Positions 34,149 through 43,844 are shown, counted from the first letter of the stretch. The stretch: 64,000 nucleotides of DNA from Vitreoscilla stercoraria DSM 513 (GCF_000382305.1 NZ_KB908021.1:1-64000), one strand, 5' to 3'. The notes: a model not told the origin generated them from the letters alone. Numbers and translations are program-made.

Positions 34149-36535
34149 GATGGCAAACTTTCAGAAGGTAAACCAAACAATTGCAATAAGATTGGGTCGA
34201 CTAGGCTAAGTAAGGCGGTGTCTTGTGGGCTGGTGGTATGAGGAGCAGGTACGGCCGTCATCGGTTGTTGGATTTTTTGGCTCAGGCTTTGGCGTTCGCT
34301 ATGGCTGAAATTGGCAAAATGACGCCTTACCAATGGCAAAACTTGAATGAAATGCGCCTCATTCAATTGTGTGACCCAAGCATCTATGGCTTGCAAAATC
34401 CAATCATGGTGGAGCAAAACCAAAGCTTGCTGATTTAAAAATCCTTGTAGCCAATCTGATGCGTCCAGAGCAGGAACCGAAGCGGACAAATTGCGAGACA
34501 GCTCCAAAGCCACGCTGTCTTGTTCACATACTTTGGCATCGAGCAACAAGCGGCATGCCATGCCGCGCAACAATGGGGCTGATAATAAGCTGTGCATGGT
34601 GTCTTGCAACACTTGTTGCCACAATTGAGTCAAGTTGTCGTTTTGGCGTAAATAAACAGCTTGATGCGCTTCGAGCAGCCACGTGCGCATGTGTTGAGCA
34701 CTAGGGCTGTTCAAATTCATGCACGCCACTTTCAGGCCGATGGCGATGCGCTCAATCAAACTGTCAATGATGTTGGCCAACAAATCTTGATCGTTTTGGC
34801 GCACGCTGCCGTAGCGGAACACTTGTGCCAACGGTAAAACCGTTTGCAGCAATTGGCTCATGTCAAATGTGACAGCGGCACGCTGTTCGATGAGGCGGGT
34901 CAAATCGGCAACGAGCAAAGGCAAATTGGCCAATAAACTGTTGTCCAAGTCTTGTGCCAAGGTTTGCAATGTGGTTTCAGGACGCTTGGCTAGGCTGATG
35001 ATTTTATTGTGCGCCGCTTGTGCCAAACACGTACCGTAAGTGCTGGCGGCAATGATGTCTATGCTCATTTCTGGCTGCCAGGCCATGCGCCAAGATTCGC
35101 GGAACGTACCACGATTTCTTTGTTCATTGTCAGTGATGCTGGCCCAAGTGATGCCAAGCAAAGCCAAACGGTGTAAAAAGTGGCTGCGCGCCAAATCCAA
35201 ATCTTTGCGCAAATCCAAAGCCAAGGTTTTGTAGGAGGCTTCTGGTTTTAAGCGCAGTTTTTGTTGTTGGGTATGAATGTCATTTTGCAAAGGCACCATA
35301 GGCATGGCTACGGGTACTTGTCCTAAAGTCGTGCCTATGGTCAATTGTTCGTGTAAGGTGAGCAAGGGCAAAGTCTCTCCCATATGGATGACTGTGCTGA
35401 TGGCCTCGTTGATTTCTTCTAAACTGGCGCTGGCGTGTCCACGCATGATGGCCAATATGTCTGCCAAACGTGCCGCTTCAATCAAATGCGCAGAAGAACA
35501 ATCCCAATCTTGCTCGCGCATCAATATGGCTGCTTTGCGCAACCAGCTGACAGTGCGCTGAGTGGGTGTGGCGGCAAGGTGTTTGTGTTGCCACAAGTGT
35601 TCATACCAACCCGGAGACACCACGCCTGCGGCATAGCCACTGGCATACGCCAAGTGAGGATAACTCCAAGGTGCCCAAGTGGTTTCGGTTTTGAGTTTGG
35701 GCAAGCCTTTGAGCAAAGCAGCATCGGCTTTGATTGTGTGTTGGGCATCTTGCAACGCAGGCACATGCCAAGCACCACATACCACGGCAATGCGTTGAAA
35801 ACCTTGTTTAATGGCCGCTCGAATGCGTTGGCGCATCCATGCTTCACGCAAAGATTCTGAGTATTGGCGTTGAAAATTTGCGTGCAGCTGTGGGATTTGC
35901 TCGCGCACTGCTGTCATGGCTTCATTGATGGCGGCAAACACATCTTGGCTGTTGTGACGCTCTTCTACCAAACGGTTCCACCAAGTTTCGCCATCGTCAT
36001 AACCTGCGGCCTGTGCCAACATATCCAATGGGTCTGCATAGTCATTTTCAATACTGTTTTCATCTGCTGCATCTGACGAATCTGACATATCTGGTGAGGG
36101 TGGCAATATCCCGTTGACAGCGTCCTGTAAATCTTCTGGCGCTTGCAAAGTTGAGTCATCTTGCGTGTTGGCTTCTTGTAAACGTTGCTGTTGTTGTGTT
36201 TCCAATGCCAATTTGTGTGTGTGAGGTAAGTCAAAAAACTGCACAGGTACTCGTTGTTGCTTTGCCCACAACAAAGCTTGCCATTCGGGTGAAAACACCG
36301 CCAAAGGGTAGAAAGAAGCTTGTTCAGGCTGATTTTGTGCATAAACAAGCAGCGCCACAGGCGGCACCAAAGCCTCGTGTCCTACCCAATCTAACAAGGT
36401 TTCGCCTTCAGGCGGACCTTCGATTAAGACACAATCGGCCTGTAAGGCATCCAAAGCCTGTTTCAATGAGTGGGCGCAGCCCGGACCATGGTGGCGTATG
36501 CCAAAAAAATGCACCGCTTCAAACGTAGTTGCCAT
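34145..36535 (-). CDS. DUF5682 family protein
   Basis: 796 residues of a family without known function. The N-terminus has VHFFGIRHHGPGCAHSL (8-24) with RHHGPG at 14-19, then CVLIEGPPEGE (35-45), and further on IAVVCGAWHVPAL. This spread of His, Glu and Gly-His motifs resembles TraB/TIKI/ChaN-like metallo-folds (inference). The rest is mainly helical. An acidic linker with many Asp and Ser lies near 140-165. ATG 36535 is chosen because AAAGGA lies 6 bases before it; ATG 36541 is too close. Third from the 3' end of a five-gene set. Confidence 0.82.
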   Translation of the reverse strand: MATTFEAVHFFGIRHHGPGCAHSLKQALDALQADCVLIEGPPEGETLLDWVGHEALVPPVALLVYAQNQPEQASFYPLAVFSPEWQALLWAKQQRVPVQFFDLPHTHKLALETQQQQRLQEANTQDDSTLQAPEDLQDAVNGILPPSPDMSDSSDAADENSIENDYADPLDMLAQAAGYDDGETWWNRLVEERHNSQDVFAAINEAMTAVREQIPQLHANFQRQYSESLREAWMRQRIRAAIKQGFQRIAVVCGAWHVPALQDAQHTIKADAALLKGLPKLKTETTWAPWSYPHLAYASGYAAGVVSPGWYEHLWQHKHLAATPTQRTVSWLRKAAILMREQDWDCSSAHLIEAARLADILAIMRGHASASLEEINEAISTVIHMGETLPLLTLHEQLTIGTTLGQVPVAMPMVPLQNDIHTQQQKLRLKPEASYKTLALDLRKDLDLARSHFLHRLALLGITWASITDNEQRNRGTFRESWRMAWQPEMSIDIIAASTYGTCLAQAAHNKIISLAKRPETTLQTLAQDLDNSLLANLPLLVADLTRLIEQRAAVTFDMSQLLQTVLPLAQVFRYGSVRQNDQDLLANIIDSLIERIAIGLKVACMNLNSPSAQHMRTWLLEAHQAVYLRQNDNLTQLWQQVLQDTMHSLLSAPLLRGMACRLLLDAKVCEQDSVALELSRNLSASVPALDASDWLQGFLNQQALVLLHHDWILQAIDAWVTQLNEAHFIQVLPLVRRHFANFSHSERQSLSQKIQQPMTAVPAPHTTSPQDTALLSLVDPILLQLFGLPSESLPS
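36120..36131 (+). repeat. Exact uptake-like word inside the DUF5682 gene
   Basis: GCGTCCTGTAAA; on the coding (minus) strand it gives Leu-Gln-Asp-Ala. Confidence 0.85.
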
Positions 36536-36571
36536 CAACATTCCTTTGTGAATGTGTGGTGTGACACCGAT

Positions 36572-37657
36572 TTACAATTGCTCACGACAAGCACGGTACA
36601 AATCTTTCCAATCGCTGCGATCGCGCACCACCGTTTCCAAATACTCTTTCCAAATCACAGCGTCTTGCACCGGATCTTTGATAATGGCACCGATTAAGCC
36701 TGAAGCCAAATCGTGGGCATTCAGGACGCCATCGCCAAAATGACTGGCCAAAGCCATACCGCTGTTGATGACAGAAATGGCTTCGGCAGTAGACAGTGTC
36801 GATGTAGGTGATTTGAGGCGGGTTTTGGCATCTTCGGTTTGACCATTGCGCAATTCGCGGAAAATGTGTACCACACGGCGCACTTCTTCTAAAGCAGGCA
36901 GTTCTCCCGGTAATTGCAAAGCTTGTGCTTGTTCACTGACCCGTTTCATGACAATTTTGATTTCATCTTCGGCGCTGTCAGGCACAGGTAAAATCACTGT
37001 GTTAAAACGGCGTTTCAAAGCACTGGACAATTCATTCACACCTTTGTCACGATTGTTGGCGGTGGCAATCACTGAAAAACCATGTATAGCTTGCACTTCG
37101 CTGTTGAGTTCAGGTATGGGCAAGGTTTTTTCGGACAAAACCGTAATCAAAGTGTCTTGTACATCAGCAGGAATGCGGGTCAATTCTTCGATACGGGCAA
37201 TTTTGCCGTCTTGCATGGCATTCATGAGTGGACTGGCAATCAAGGCTTTTTCGGAAGGACCGTTGGCGAGCAATTCAGCATAATTCCAACCATAGCGAAT
37301 TTGCTCTTCGCTGGTGCCTGCAGTGCCCTGAATCAACATCGTCGAATCCCCACTGATGGCTGCGGCCAAGTGCTCAGACACCCAAGATTTGGCTGTTCCT
37401 GGTACGCCGTATAACAGCAATGCACGGTCTGTGGCCAAAGTGGCAATGGCAATTTCCATCAAGCGAGGATTGCCAATGTATTTGGCTGAAATGTTCACAC
37501 CATTGGACAATTCGCCACCCATCAAATATTGCAATACCGCCCAAGGCGACAATTGCCAATTGCTTGGACGTGGACGGTCATCGACATGTTTTAAAGCCTC
37601 CAATTCGGTGGCAAATTGGATTTCAGCGTGCTGCCGCAAAACCTGTTGTGCGCTCAT
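36572..37657 (-). CDS. MoxR-family AAA+ ATPase
   Basis: 361 residues. Walker A is GVPGTAKS (84-91). Walker B is IARIEELTRIP (153-163), with Glu-Glu in place of the usual Asp-Glu. Sensor 1 is ATANNRDKG (199-207), and the arginine finger region is SSALKRRFNTV (211-221). A lid domain with STAEAISVINSGM follows. MoxR ATPases act as chaperones with VWA partners, one of which is encoded two genes downstream. Gaps are 14 bases to the preceding and about 36 bases to the following gene. Confidence 0.88.
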   Translation of the reverse strand: MSAQQVLRQHAEIQFATELEALKHVDDRPRPSNWQLSPWAVLQYLMGGELSNGVNISAKYIGNPRLMEIAIATLATDRALLLYGVPGTAKSWVSEHLAAAISGDSTMLIQGTAGTSEEQIRYGWNYAELLANGPSEKALIASPLMNAMQDGKIARIEELTRIPADVQDTLITVLSEKTLPIPELNSEVQAIHGFSVIATANNRDKGVNELSSALKRRFNTVILPVPDSAEDEIKIVMKRVSEQAQALQLPGELPALEEVRRVVHIFRELRNGQTEDAKTRLKSPTSTLSTAEAISVINSGMALASHFGDGVLNAHDLASGLIGAIIKDPVQDAVIWKEYLETVVRDRSDWKDLYRACREQL

Positions 37658-37671
37658 GGAAAGTCTTTCTA

Positions 37672-39279
37672 TTAAGATTCAAAGGGATGGGTTGGGCAAT
37701 TTGCCAGTGCTTGTTGCCATTGTGTGCGCATCTGCTGTTGTGCCAATAATTTTTGGTTCAGCTCTTCACAATAATCAGGGATGCACTCTTGATTGTCGTA
37801 TCGTGGCCATGGCAATTGTGACAATTTAGTCGCCACATCAGGATGCAGCAACCACACCAAGCTGATGAGCGTGGATTGGTGGCTGGCAATCCACGAGTAC
37901 AATTTCAAATCCACTTCTTTCGTCGCCAATGGCTGCAATTGCTGTGTGATAAATTGGTAGAGAAATTGAGAAAATTCCAATGAAAAGTTTACAGGCCGCA
38001 AAATATAGACTGTCACGACATCGTCTAAAGATAAAATATGCCCCAATTGCTGTTGCCAAAATGCCTCTTGATCACTATCTGAACATTGAACGAGCATGTT
38101 GTGTAAGACATTGTTGTGGCGCAAATCCAATAAAATTTTGCTAGGCAATTGGTTTAAATCGACCTGAGAGATGTTCATGAAAATGGCTTCTTTCCATGCG
38201 CTGCGCAATGCATCTTGCCACATTTTGACATCGCCTGTGGCTGACCATTGCCACAAAGCATTGATATCCATCCCTGTGTATTGCTGCCATGCCTGCAAAG
38301 GAATCATGCGCACCATTTGGTGCAGTAACCATGCTTTGGGGCTGCCAAAAAGATGGTGAGATGGCGGTTTGATGGCAATGCCATCACGTTGCCATTGTGC
38401 TGGAGCTGCTTCTATGTCCAGAGGTTCTAACAGCCACTTGCCTTTGGCATCTTGTTGCAATAGCAAAGGCAATAAGGCTTGCATGCGTTGGCTCAAAGCA
38501 CTGTTAGGTAAATTCACCAGCATTTGTGCGGCCAAGAGGCTCACTTCGCTAGAGCGGTCATCCAAACAAAACTCCAATAAAGCTTCGTCTGCTTCTGACA
38601 AATGCAGCCACAAAACTTCTAGCAATTGCTTGCGCTCTTTGGCCACTTTAAGATTTTTTTGTTCTAACGTGTCCTGTAAACGTTCACGTGCTTGCTGTGG
38701 ATGGTGTTGTCTTTGTTGTTGTAACACTTGTACCCGTTGAAAGACGCTGCCGTATTGCCACGCTTCTTCATCTGAAGCATGTTCATCGGTGCCGATGGCA
38801 AACTTCCATTTGGGATTGCACTGTGCCAAAAACAAACCTTGTGGTCCTAAAATAGGCATTAACCAAGGTCGCAAGACGCTGTGGCTATATGCAATTTCCA
38901 AACAGTCGGGCAATACGCTGGCTGGCAAATGTCGTTGCGCTTGCGCCAATTCACGCCATATGGCAATACAATGCGCCAGATTGGGCTTGGGAAACAACGT
39001 GTGTAAAGTAGGTGTGATGCCTTCTAGGCTGTTTTGAGATTGTTGTGGTAAAGACAGCGTCTGGCTGTTTTCAGGACGCTTGGGTGCTTGATAAACCATG
39101 CGTTCATAACGGCTGGCAACTGCGCTCAAACGCAATAATTGTGTCGCCGTTGATGGGTGTGCGTGTTGTTGTAAGGCTTGCAATAAAGCGGTTTTGGGTT
39201 CGTGAAATTGTGGCAAGCTGGCGTGTTGCGTGCCGCTTAAAGCAATAGGCAGTAAAGCATTCAAAGACAACACACTCAT
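37672..39279 (-). CDS. DUF5691 family protein
   Basis: 535 residues, function unknown. Mostly helical, with HEAT-like stretches, for example EFCLDDRSSEVSLLAAQMLVNL (about 250-271). A conserved block with GIAIKPPSHHLFGSPKAWLLHQMVRMIPL lies near 308-336. The family is normally found beside SWIM, MoxR and VWA genes, as here. ATG 39279 forms an ATGA overlap with the SWIM gene stop, so the longer frame from 39306 is rejected. A uptake-like variant (GTGTCCTGTAAA) lies at about 38669-38680. Confidence 0.8.
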   Translation of the reverse strand: MSVLSLNALLPIALSGTQHASLPQFHEPKTALLQALQQHAHPSTATQLLRLSAVASRYERMVYQAPKRPENSQTLSLPQQSQNSLEGITPTLHTLFPKPNLAHCIAIWRELAQAQRHLPASVLPDCLEIAYSHSVLRPWLMPILGPQGLFLAQCNPKWKFAIGTDEHASDEEAWQYGSVFQRVQVLQQQRQHHPQQARERLQDTLEQKNLKVAKERKQLLEVLWLHLSEADEALLEFCLDDRSSEVSLLAAQMLVNLPNSALSQRMQALLPLLLQQDAKGKWLLEPLDIEAAPAQWQRDGIAIKPPSHHLFGSPKAWLLHQMVRMIPLQAWQQYTGMDINALWQWSATGDVKMWQDALRSAWKEAIFMNISQVDLNQLPSKILLDLRHNNVLHNMLVQCSDSDQEAFWQQQLGHILSLDDVVTVYILRPVNFSLEFSQFLYQFITQQLQPLATKEVDLKLYSWIASHQSTLISLVWLLHPDVATKLSQLPWPRYDNQECIPDYCEELNQKLLAQQQMRTQWQQALANCPTHPFES

Positions 39280-40673
39280 GCTTGAAACTCCTTCGGCATC
39301 ATCCACAAACAGGACAAACTGTCATCGTCTGGTTGATGTTGCCACACGCTTAACAATTGAAATGTCGCTTGTTGCCATTCACCAAACCAATACAAGACTT
39401 GATGTGCTTGCAAACAGGCCAATAAGCGCCATACATATTCATCGGCTAGCTGTAATGGCATGGCTTTGGCTTCGAGATGTTCATCAAAAACCACATGCCA
39501 CACCCCATTGTATTGTTGTAGCGTTCCTTGTTTGAGCCACAGCGGACACAAAGATTGCCAAGGATTGTGGGCTAACAATTGTGTGGTGTATGGCCAAGCG
39601 TTGGCAATATTGGCGTGTGACGCGAGCAATGCTTTTGTATTTGCCGCAGGTTCAGGCGACCAATCCAAACCTGTGACCGCTCGCAAGCCAAATTGATGGT
39701 GGTAAAAGTGCAGCGTGCCTTGATAAGCCGCACCCAAGGAAAAAGATTGTTCAAAGCCACGATTTTGATAAGAAAAATCCAAAATGAAAGCGGGGCGTTG
39801 AGAGTCTGCGCTCACCAACCAAGTATGGCGTTCGGTTAAGTTTTCGTATGGAATGTGGCGCGAACCGATGACGTGCCAAACATCGTTAACCGCTTCGCCT
39901 TGAACAATGACTTCGGCTTTGTCCATATTCCAACCCAAATATTGGCTGAGTTTGGCTTTCAGATGCGGCTCTAAGATTTGTTCATCCCAACGTGCAGCCG
40001 CATCTAAAATCAATTGCAAGTCCCCCAATTGGCTTAAAACCATGCGTGGCCATTGTGGGTGGGTGTCTATGATACTGATTAAATCTTCCAAACGGTTTTT
40101 CAATGCGGGCATTTGCGCATCAACCATGTGTGCGGCAATGGTGGCGGTTTGTTTGGCCCAAGTTTGGTTTTGTGACAAACGTGCCAAGCCTTGATCGACT
40201 GTGTCTTGCAACCACAAAGACAATTCTTGTAACCCAGCTTGTGCTTTTTTCCAACGTTGTGCTTCTTTTTTGGCAGTGGCTGCGGGGTCGGTGGCTTGTT
40301 CGATTTTGCTAGCTTGCTTGTCTTCTTTTTTTTGTGCTCGTTTTTGGCGTGTCTGCATCCATTCATTGACCCAAGCTGGTGGCGTGTCAGAGGATGTGAC
40401 CTGTTGGTTGGTGCGCAGCAGCAATAAGGCCAAGCCATGTTTGCAGGGAAATTTGCGGCTAGGGCAAGAACATTTGAAAGAGGGGCCAGACAAGTCGACT
40501 TGGGTTTGATACGGTGAGCTGCCACTGCCTTGACAAGCCCCCCAAACTGCGGTGTCTTTTTGACCTAGGTGGCTCCATTTTTCAGGCTTGGCTAAGCCTT
40601 TGGCTGCTTTGATGGAGGCTGCATCTGGTGATAAGGCTAAAACCTCATCGGCCGTCATTAAAACCGAATTCAA
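39276..40673 (-). CDS. SWIM zinc-finger protein, first gene of the operon
   Basis: 465 residues. The SWIM motif C-x-C-x6-C-x-H is KCSCPSRKFPCKHG (Cys68, Cys70, Cys77, His79), a zinc fold that binds DNA or protein. It is followed by a charged coiled stretch (QTRQKRAQKKEDKQASKIEQ) and a long helical/beta C-terminal region. TTG 40673 is proposed as start because AGGAG lies 6 bases upstream; an ATG five codons later (40658) is the alternative. It leads SWIM-DUF5691-MoxR-DUF5682-VWA, which are tightly spaced with two ATGA overlaps. Confidence 0.83.
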   Translation of the reverse strand: MNSVLMTADEVLALSPDAASIKAAKGLAKPEKWSHLGQKDTAVWGACQGSGSSPYQTQVDLSGPSFKCSCPSRKFPCKHGLALLLLRTNQQVTSSDTPPAWVNEWMQTRQKRAQKKEDKQASKIEQATDPAATAKKEAQRWKKAQAGLQELSLWLQDTVDQGLARLSQNQTWAKQTATIAAHMVDAQMPALKNRLEDLISIIDTHPQWPRMVLSQLGDLQLILDAAARWDEQILEPHLKAKLSQYLGWNMDKAEVIVQGEAVNDVWHVIGSRHIPYENLTERHTWLVSADSQRPAFILDFSYQNRGFEQSFSLGAAYQGTLHFYHHQFGLRAVTGLDWSPEPAANTKALLASHANIANAWPYTTQLLAHNPWQSLCPLWLKQGTLQQYNGVWHVVFDEHLEAKAMPLQLADEYVWRLLACLQAHQVLYWFGEWQQATFQLLSVWQHQPDDDSLSCLWMMPKEFQA

Positions 40674-41081
40674 AATACACTCCTGCGCCAAGCTAATGAG
40701 AGATAAAAGAATGCATTGCGTGAAATGGATGTATGTATAGCACTAACCACTTCATGCTTACAAGAATTTTTAATGAAAAATATGTATATGTGGTTGGAAA
40801 ACTATCATGTCATTTTTATTCTCTGTAAAACCGAGGGTTTTTGCTAATATTTTCTTATTAATAAAGTTTTTAATTTTAGTGTAATAACTGGTTTTTTAAT
40901 AAAATTATTTCTATTTTAGAATGCATTGTCATGAGCGATATCTTTTTGTAATATGGTATTTATATGGTATAAAAAACCATGTTTTTTGTAAAAACAGAAA
41001 AATATTTGGCCATATTATTCCCATTATATGAATTATTTATATGTTGTGTATTTGTTGGATTTTGAACATAAAGGAGTCATC
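40674..41081. other. Divergent AT-rich promoter region
   Basis: 408 very AT-rich bases between the SWIM operon and the first PotF-like gene. Related short words (ATATGGTAT at about 40951 and 40961) and a run of A/T near 40890-41020 suggest promoters for both directions. No gene or operator can be named. Confidence 0.45.
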
Positions 41082-42239
41082 ATGAAGAAAACACTGATTG
41101 CATCGGCATTGCTGATGATGTTGTTAAGCGCTTGTAATGATCAGCCCGCCGCTGAAAAAACCGAAACCAAACCAGCGGGTGTGCCCGCCATCAGCGCGTT
41201 GCCTGAAGCCACGGCTGAGTTGAAAATTTACAATTGGTCTGATTATGTGAACCCTGAAACGGTGAAGGCATTTGAACAAGCGCAAGGCGTCACAGTGGGC
41301 TTGGATTTTTATGACAGTACGGAAGCATTGTTGCAATATATGCAATCAGGCAAAATCAATCATGATTTGGTAGGTCCGAGCAACCATTTTGTCAGCCGCC
41401 ATATTGACTTAGGTGAGTATCAGAAAATCAATAAAAGCTTGATTCCCAATTATAAAAATATTAATCCTCAATTGTTAGGCTTTTTGCAAGAAGTCGATCC
41501 TGGCAATGAATATGCCGTGCCTTATTTCTGGGGTGTGAATACCTTGGCGATTAACAAAGATAAGGTGGAAGAAGCTTTGGGTGGTGCGTTGCCAGAAAAT
41601 GAATGGGATTTGTTGTTCAAGCCAGAATACACCAATAAGTTGAAATCTTGTGGTATCAGCGTGTTAGACAGTGTGTCTATGGTTTTTCCATTGGCATTGA
41701 AATACTTGGGTAAAAATCCAAATAGCCAAGACCAAGCAGATTTACAGGCCGCTGCTAATTTGGTTAAAAACATCCGTCCAGATGTGCGCCGTTTCAGCTC
41801 TTCGGGCTATATTGATGACATGGCCAATGGCAATTTGTGTTTGACTTTGGGTTATGGCGGTGATTTGAATATTGCCAGAGCTCGTGCCCAAGAAGCCAAT
41901 AAAGGCGTCAATCTTGAGATATTGGTACCAAAAAGTGGTTTTGGTGTGTGGATTGATACTTTAATGATGCCAAAAAATGCCGTGAATGTGGCCAATGCTT
42001 ATCAATATATTAATCATACTTTGGATGCCAAAATCGCGGCGCAAAATGGTGATTTTGTCACTTACGCGCCTGCTAGCCAGCCTGCAAAAGAATTGATGAA
42101 AAAAGAATATACTGACAATCGTTCGATTTTCCCAACCGATGCGGATTTGAAAAATGGTTTCATGTATGTGGCTTTGACCCCTGAAACCGAAGCTGCTGCT
42201 GAAGCATTGTGGACAGAAGTTAAAAAACGTGGCGAATAA
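41082..42239 (+). CDS. Polyamine-type ABC substrate-binding lipoprotein (PotD/PotF-like), copy 1
   Basis: 385 residues. The lipoprotein signal MKKTLIASALLMMLLSAC (Cys18) suggests membrane anchoring, as in Neisseria, rather than a free periplasmic protein. AELKIYNWSDYVNPETVKAFE (44-64) is the PotD/PotF N-terminal signature; PYFWGVNTLAINKDKV and CLTLGYGGDLNIARARA follow. It would bind spermidine or putrescine. AAGGAG 5 bases before ATG 41082 sets the start. No ABC permease or ATPase is nearby. It is followed by a paralogue. Confidence 0.92.
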   Translation: MKKTLIASALLMMLLSACNDQPAAEKTETKPAGVPAISALPEATAELKIYNWSDYVNPETVKAFEQAQGVTVGLDFYDSTEALLQYMQSGKINHDLVGPSNHFVSRHIDLGEYQKINKSLIPNYKNINPQLLGFLQEVDPGNEYAVPYFWGVNTLAINKDKVEEALGGALPENEWDLLFKPEYTNKLKSCGISVLDSVSMVFPLALKYLGKNPNSQDQADLQAAANLVKNIRPDVRRFSSSGYIDDMANGNLCLTLGYGGDLNIARARAQEANKGVNLEILVPKSGFGVWIDTLMMPKNAVNVANAYQYINHTLDAKIAAQNGDFVTYAPASQPAKELMKKEYTDNRSIFPTDADLKNGFMYVALTPETEAAAEALWTEVKKRGE

Positions 42240-42251
42240 ATCAACCTTATT

Positions 42252-42279
42252 AAGCGTCCTGTAAATTTACAGGACGCTT
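42252..42279. terminator. Inverted uptake-word pair acting as terminator
   Basis: GCGTCCTGTAAA (42254-42265) abuts TTTACAGGACGC (42266-42277), flanked by AA and TT, then a T run. Both arms exact. The following 300 bases hold only a TTGCCA/TGGCAA hairpin (42451-42467) and the promoter of the next gene. Confidence 0.92.
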
Positions 42280-42581
42280 TTTTATCGGTATTTGTTGCAT
42301 TTAATATTCAATTTGAGTGGATATATTTTAATCATAAACAATTGCTTAAGTTTTAATTTTGGAGAAATTACGACAAATCAACACATAGCCTTGTTCATGG
42401 TTTAGATATTTGAATCAAAAGCGAAAAAATGCCAATTTGGGTGCAAAATATTGCCACAAAATGGCAAGGTTAGGGTTTTAGGCTTGCCTGTCGGATGGAA
42501 ACCACGTTTAATCAAATCAAATATATCAATGGCATTAAGCAGCATCACTGTGAATTCAAACTGTAGATGGGGGAGCGTGTT

Positions 42582-43775
42582 ATGGGTATGACAAAAGCGT
42601 GGGCAATCTCGGCGATAACTTTGACGATTCTGGCTGCATGTGGCGGTGGTGGTTCGGCAGACGTCAATAAAACGGCACCAACGGCGGCATCTGTGGCAAG
42701 CAGCGACACGGCAGCATCCAGTGCTCCTGCATCCAATTTACCGACGACTGCGGAGCTGAAAATCTACAATTGGTCTGATTATGTCGACCCTGAGACGGTC
42801 AAAGACTTTGAAAAATCCCAAGGCATTAAAGTGGTTTACGATGTATATGACAGCAACGAAACCTTGGAAGCCAAAGTTTTGACAGGGCAATCGGGTTATG
42901 ATGTGGTCACGCCAAGCAATACTTATATTGGGCGTCAAATCAAATCAGGCGCTTATCAAAAATTAGACAAAAGTTTATTGCCGAATTTATCTCAGATTGA
43001 TCCGAAATTGATGGTGTTTTTAAAAGAGGTTGATCCCACAGGGGAATATAGTATTCCTTATTTTTGGGGCATGAATACCATGGGCATTAATGTGGATAAG
43101 GTCAATCAAGCTTTAGGTGGCACGCCTTTGCCAGAGAATCAATGGGATTTGCTTTTTAAGCCTGAATATACCAATAAATTAAAATCATGTGGTATCAGTA
43201 TTTTAGACAGCGTTTCTGATGTGTTTCCATTGGCTTTGAATTATTTGGGCAAAGACCCTCACAGCCAAACCAAAGAAGATTTACAAGCTGCTGCGGATTT
43301 GATTAAAAAAGTGCGTCCGGACATTCGCCGTTTCAGTTCCTCAGGTTATATTGATGATTTGGCGCGTGGTGATTTGTGTTTGACTTTGGGTTATGGTGGC
43401 GATTTGAATATTGCGGCACGCCGAGCTGAAGAAGCCAAAAACAAGGTCAATATTGAAGTTTTGGTGCCGAAAACAGGTTTTGGGGTGTGGATGGATGCAT
43501 TTTTGATTCCGCGAGACGCTAGCAATGTGTTGAATGCGCACAAATACATTAACGACACTTTGGCACCGCAAGTTGCCGCTAAAAATGGCAATTATGTGAC
43601 GTATGCGCCTGCGAGCAAGGCTGCCAAAGAATTGATGGAAAAAGAATATACGGAAAACCGTTCGATTTTTCCAAACGATGAAGATTTGGAAAAAGGCTTT
43701 ATGTATTTGCCAATGGAAGCGGATGCGTTGAAAACCGCTACCCGAATGTGGCAAGACATTAAAAAAGGCGTGTGA
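42582..43775 (+). CDS. Polyamine-type ABC substrate-binding lipoprotein (PotD/PotF-like), copy 2
   Basis: 397 residues, clearly a paralogue of the previous gene (long shared blocks such as LLFKPEYTNKLKSCGIS and RRFSSSGYIDD). The lipobox ends at Cys20 (TILAAC), followed by a Gly run and a 30-residue Ala/Ser/Thr linker. The binding-pocket region differs from copy 1 early on (KVVYDVYDSNETLEAKVLTGQSGYDVVTPSN here, closer to typical PotF), so ligand choice may differ. GGGGAG 6 bases before ATG 42582 favours this start over 42567. Confidence 0.92.
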   Translation: MGMTKAWAISAITLTILAACGGGGSADVNKTAPTAASVASSDTAASSAPASNLPTTAELKIYNWSDYVDPETVKDFEKSQGIKVVYDVYDSNETLEAKVLTGQSGYDVVTPSNTYIGRQIKSGAYQKLDKSLLPNLSQIDPKLMVFLKEVDPTGEYSIPYFWGMNTMGINVDKVNQALGGTPLPENQWDLLFKPEYTNKLKSCGISILDSVSDVFPLALNYLGKDPHSQTKEDLQAAADLIKKVRPDIRRFSSSGYIDDLARGDLCLTLGYGGDLNIAARRAEEAKNKVNIEVLVPKTGFGVWMDAFLIPRDASNVLNAHKYINDTLAPQVAAKNGNYVTYAPASKAAKELMEKEYTENRSIFPNDEDLEKGFMYLPMEADALKTATRMWQDIKKGV

Positions 43776-43795
43776 TAGTCAAAGATGCAAATAAC

Positions 43796-43823
43796 AAGCG
43801 TCCTGTAAGTTTACAGGACGCTT
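43796..43823. terminator. Inverted uptake-word pair acting as terminator
   Basis: GCGTCCTGTAAG (43798-43809) runs into the exact TTTACAGGACGC (43810-43821). It lies between convergent potF-like copy 2 and yaeQ. Confidence 0.9.
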
Positions 43824-43844
43824 GTTTATATTGGATATGGCTGA

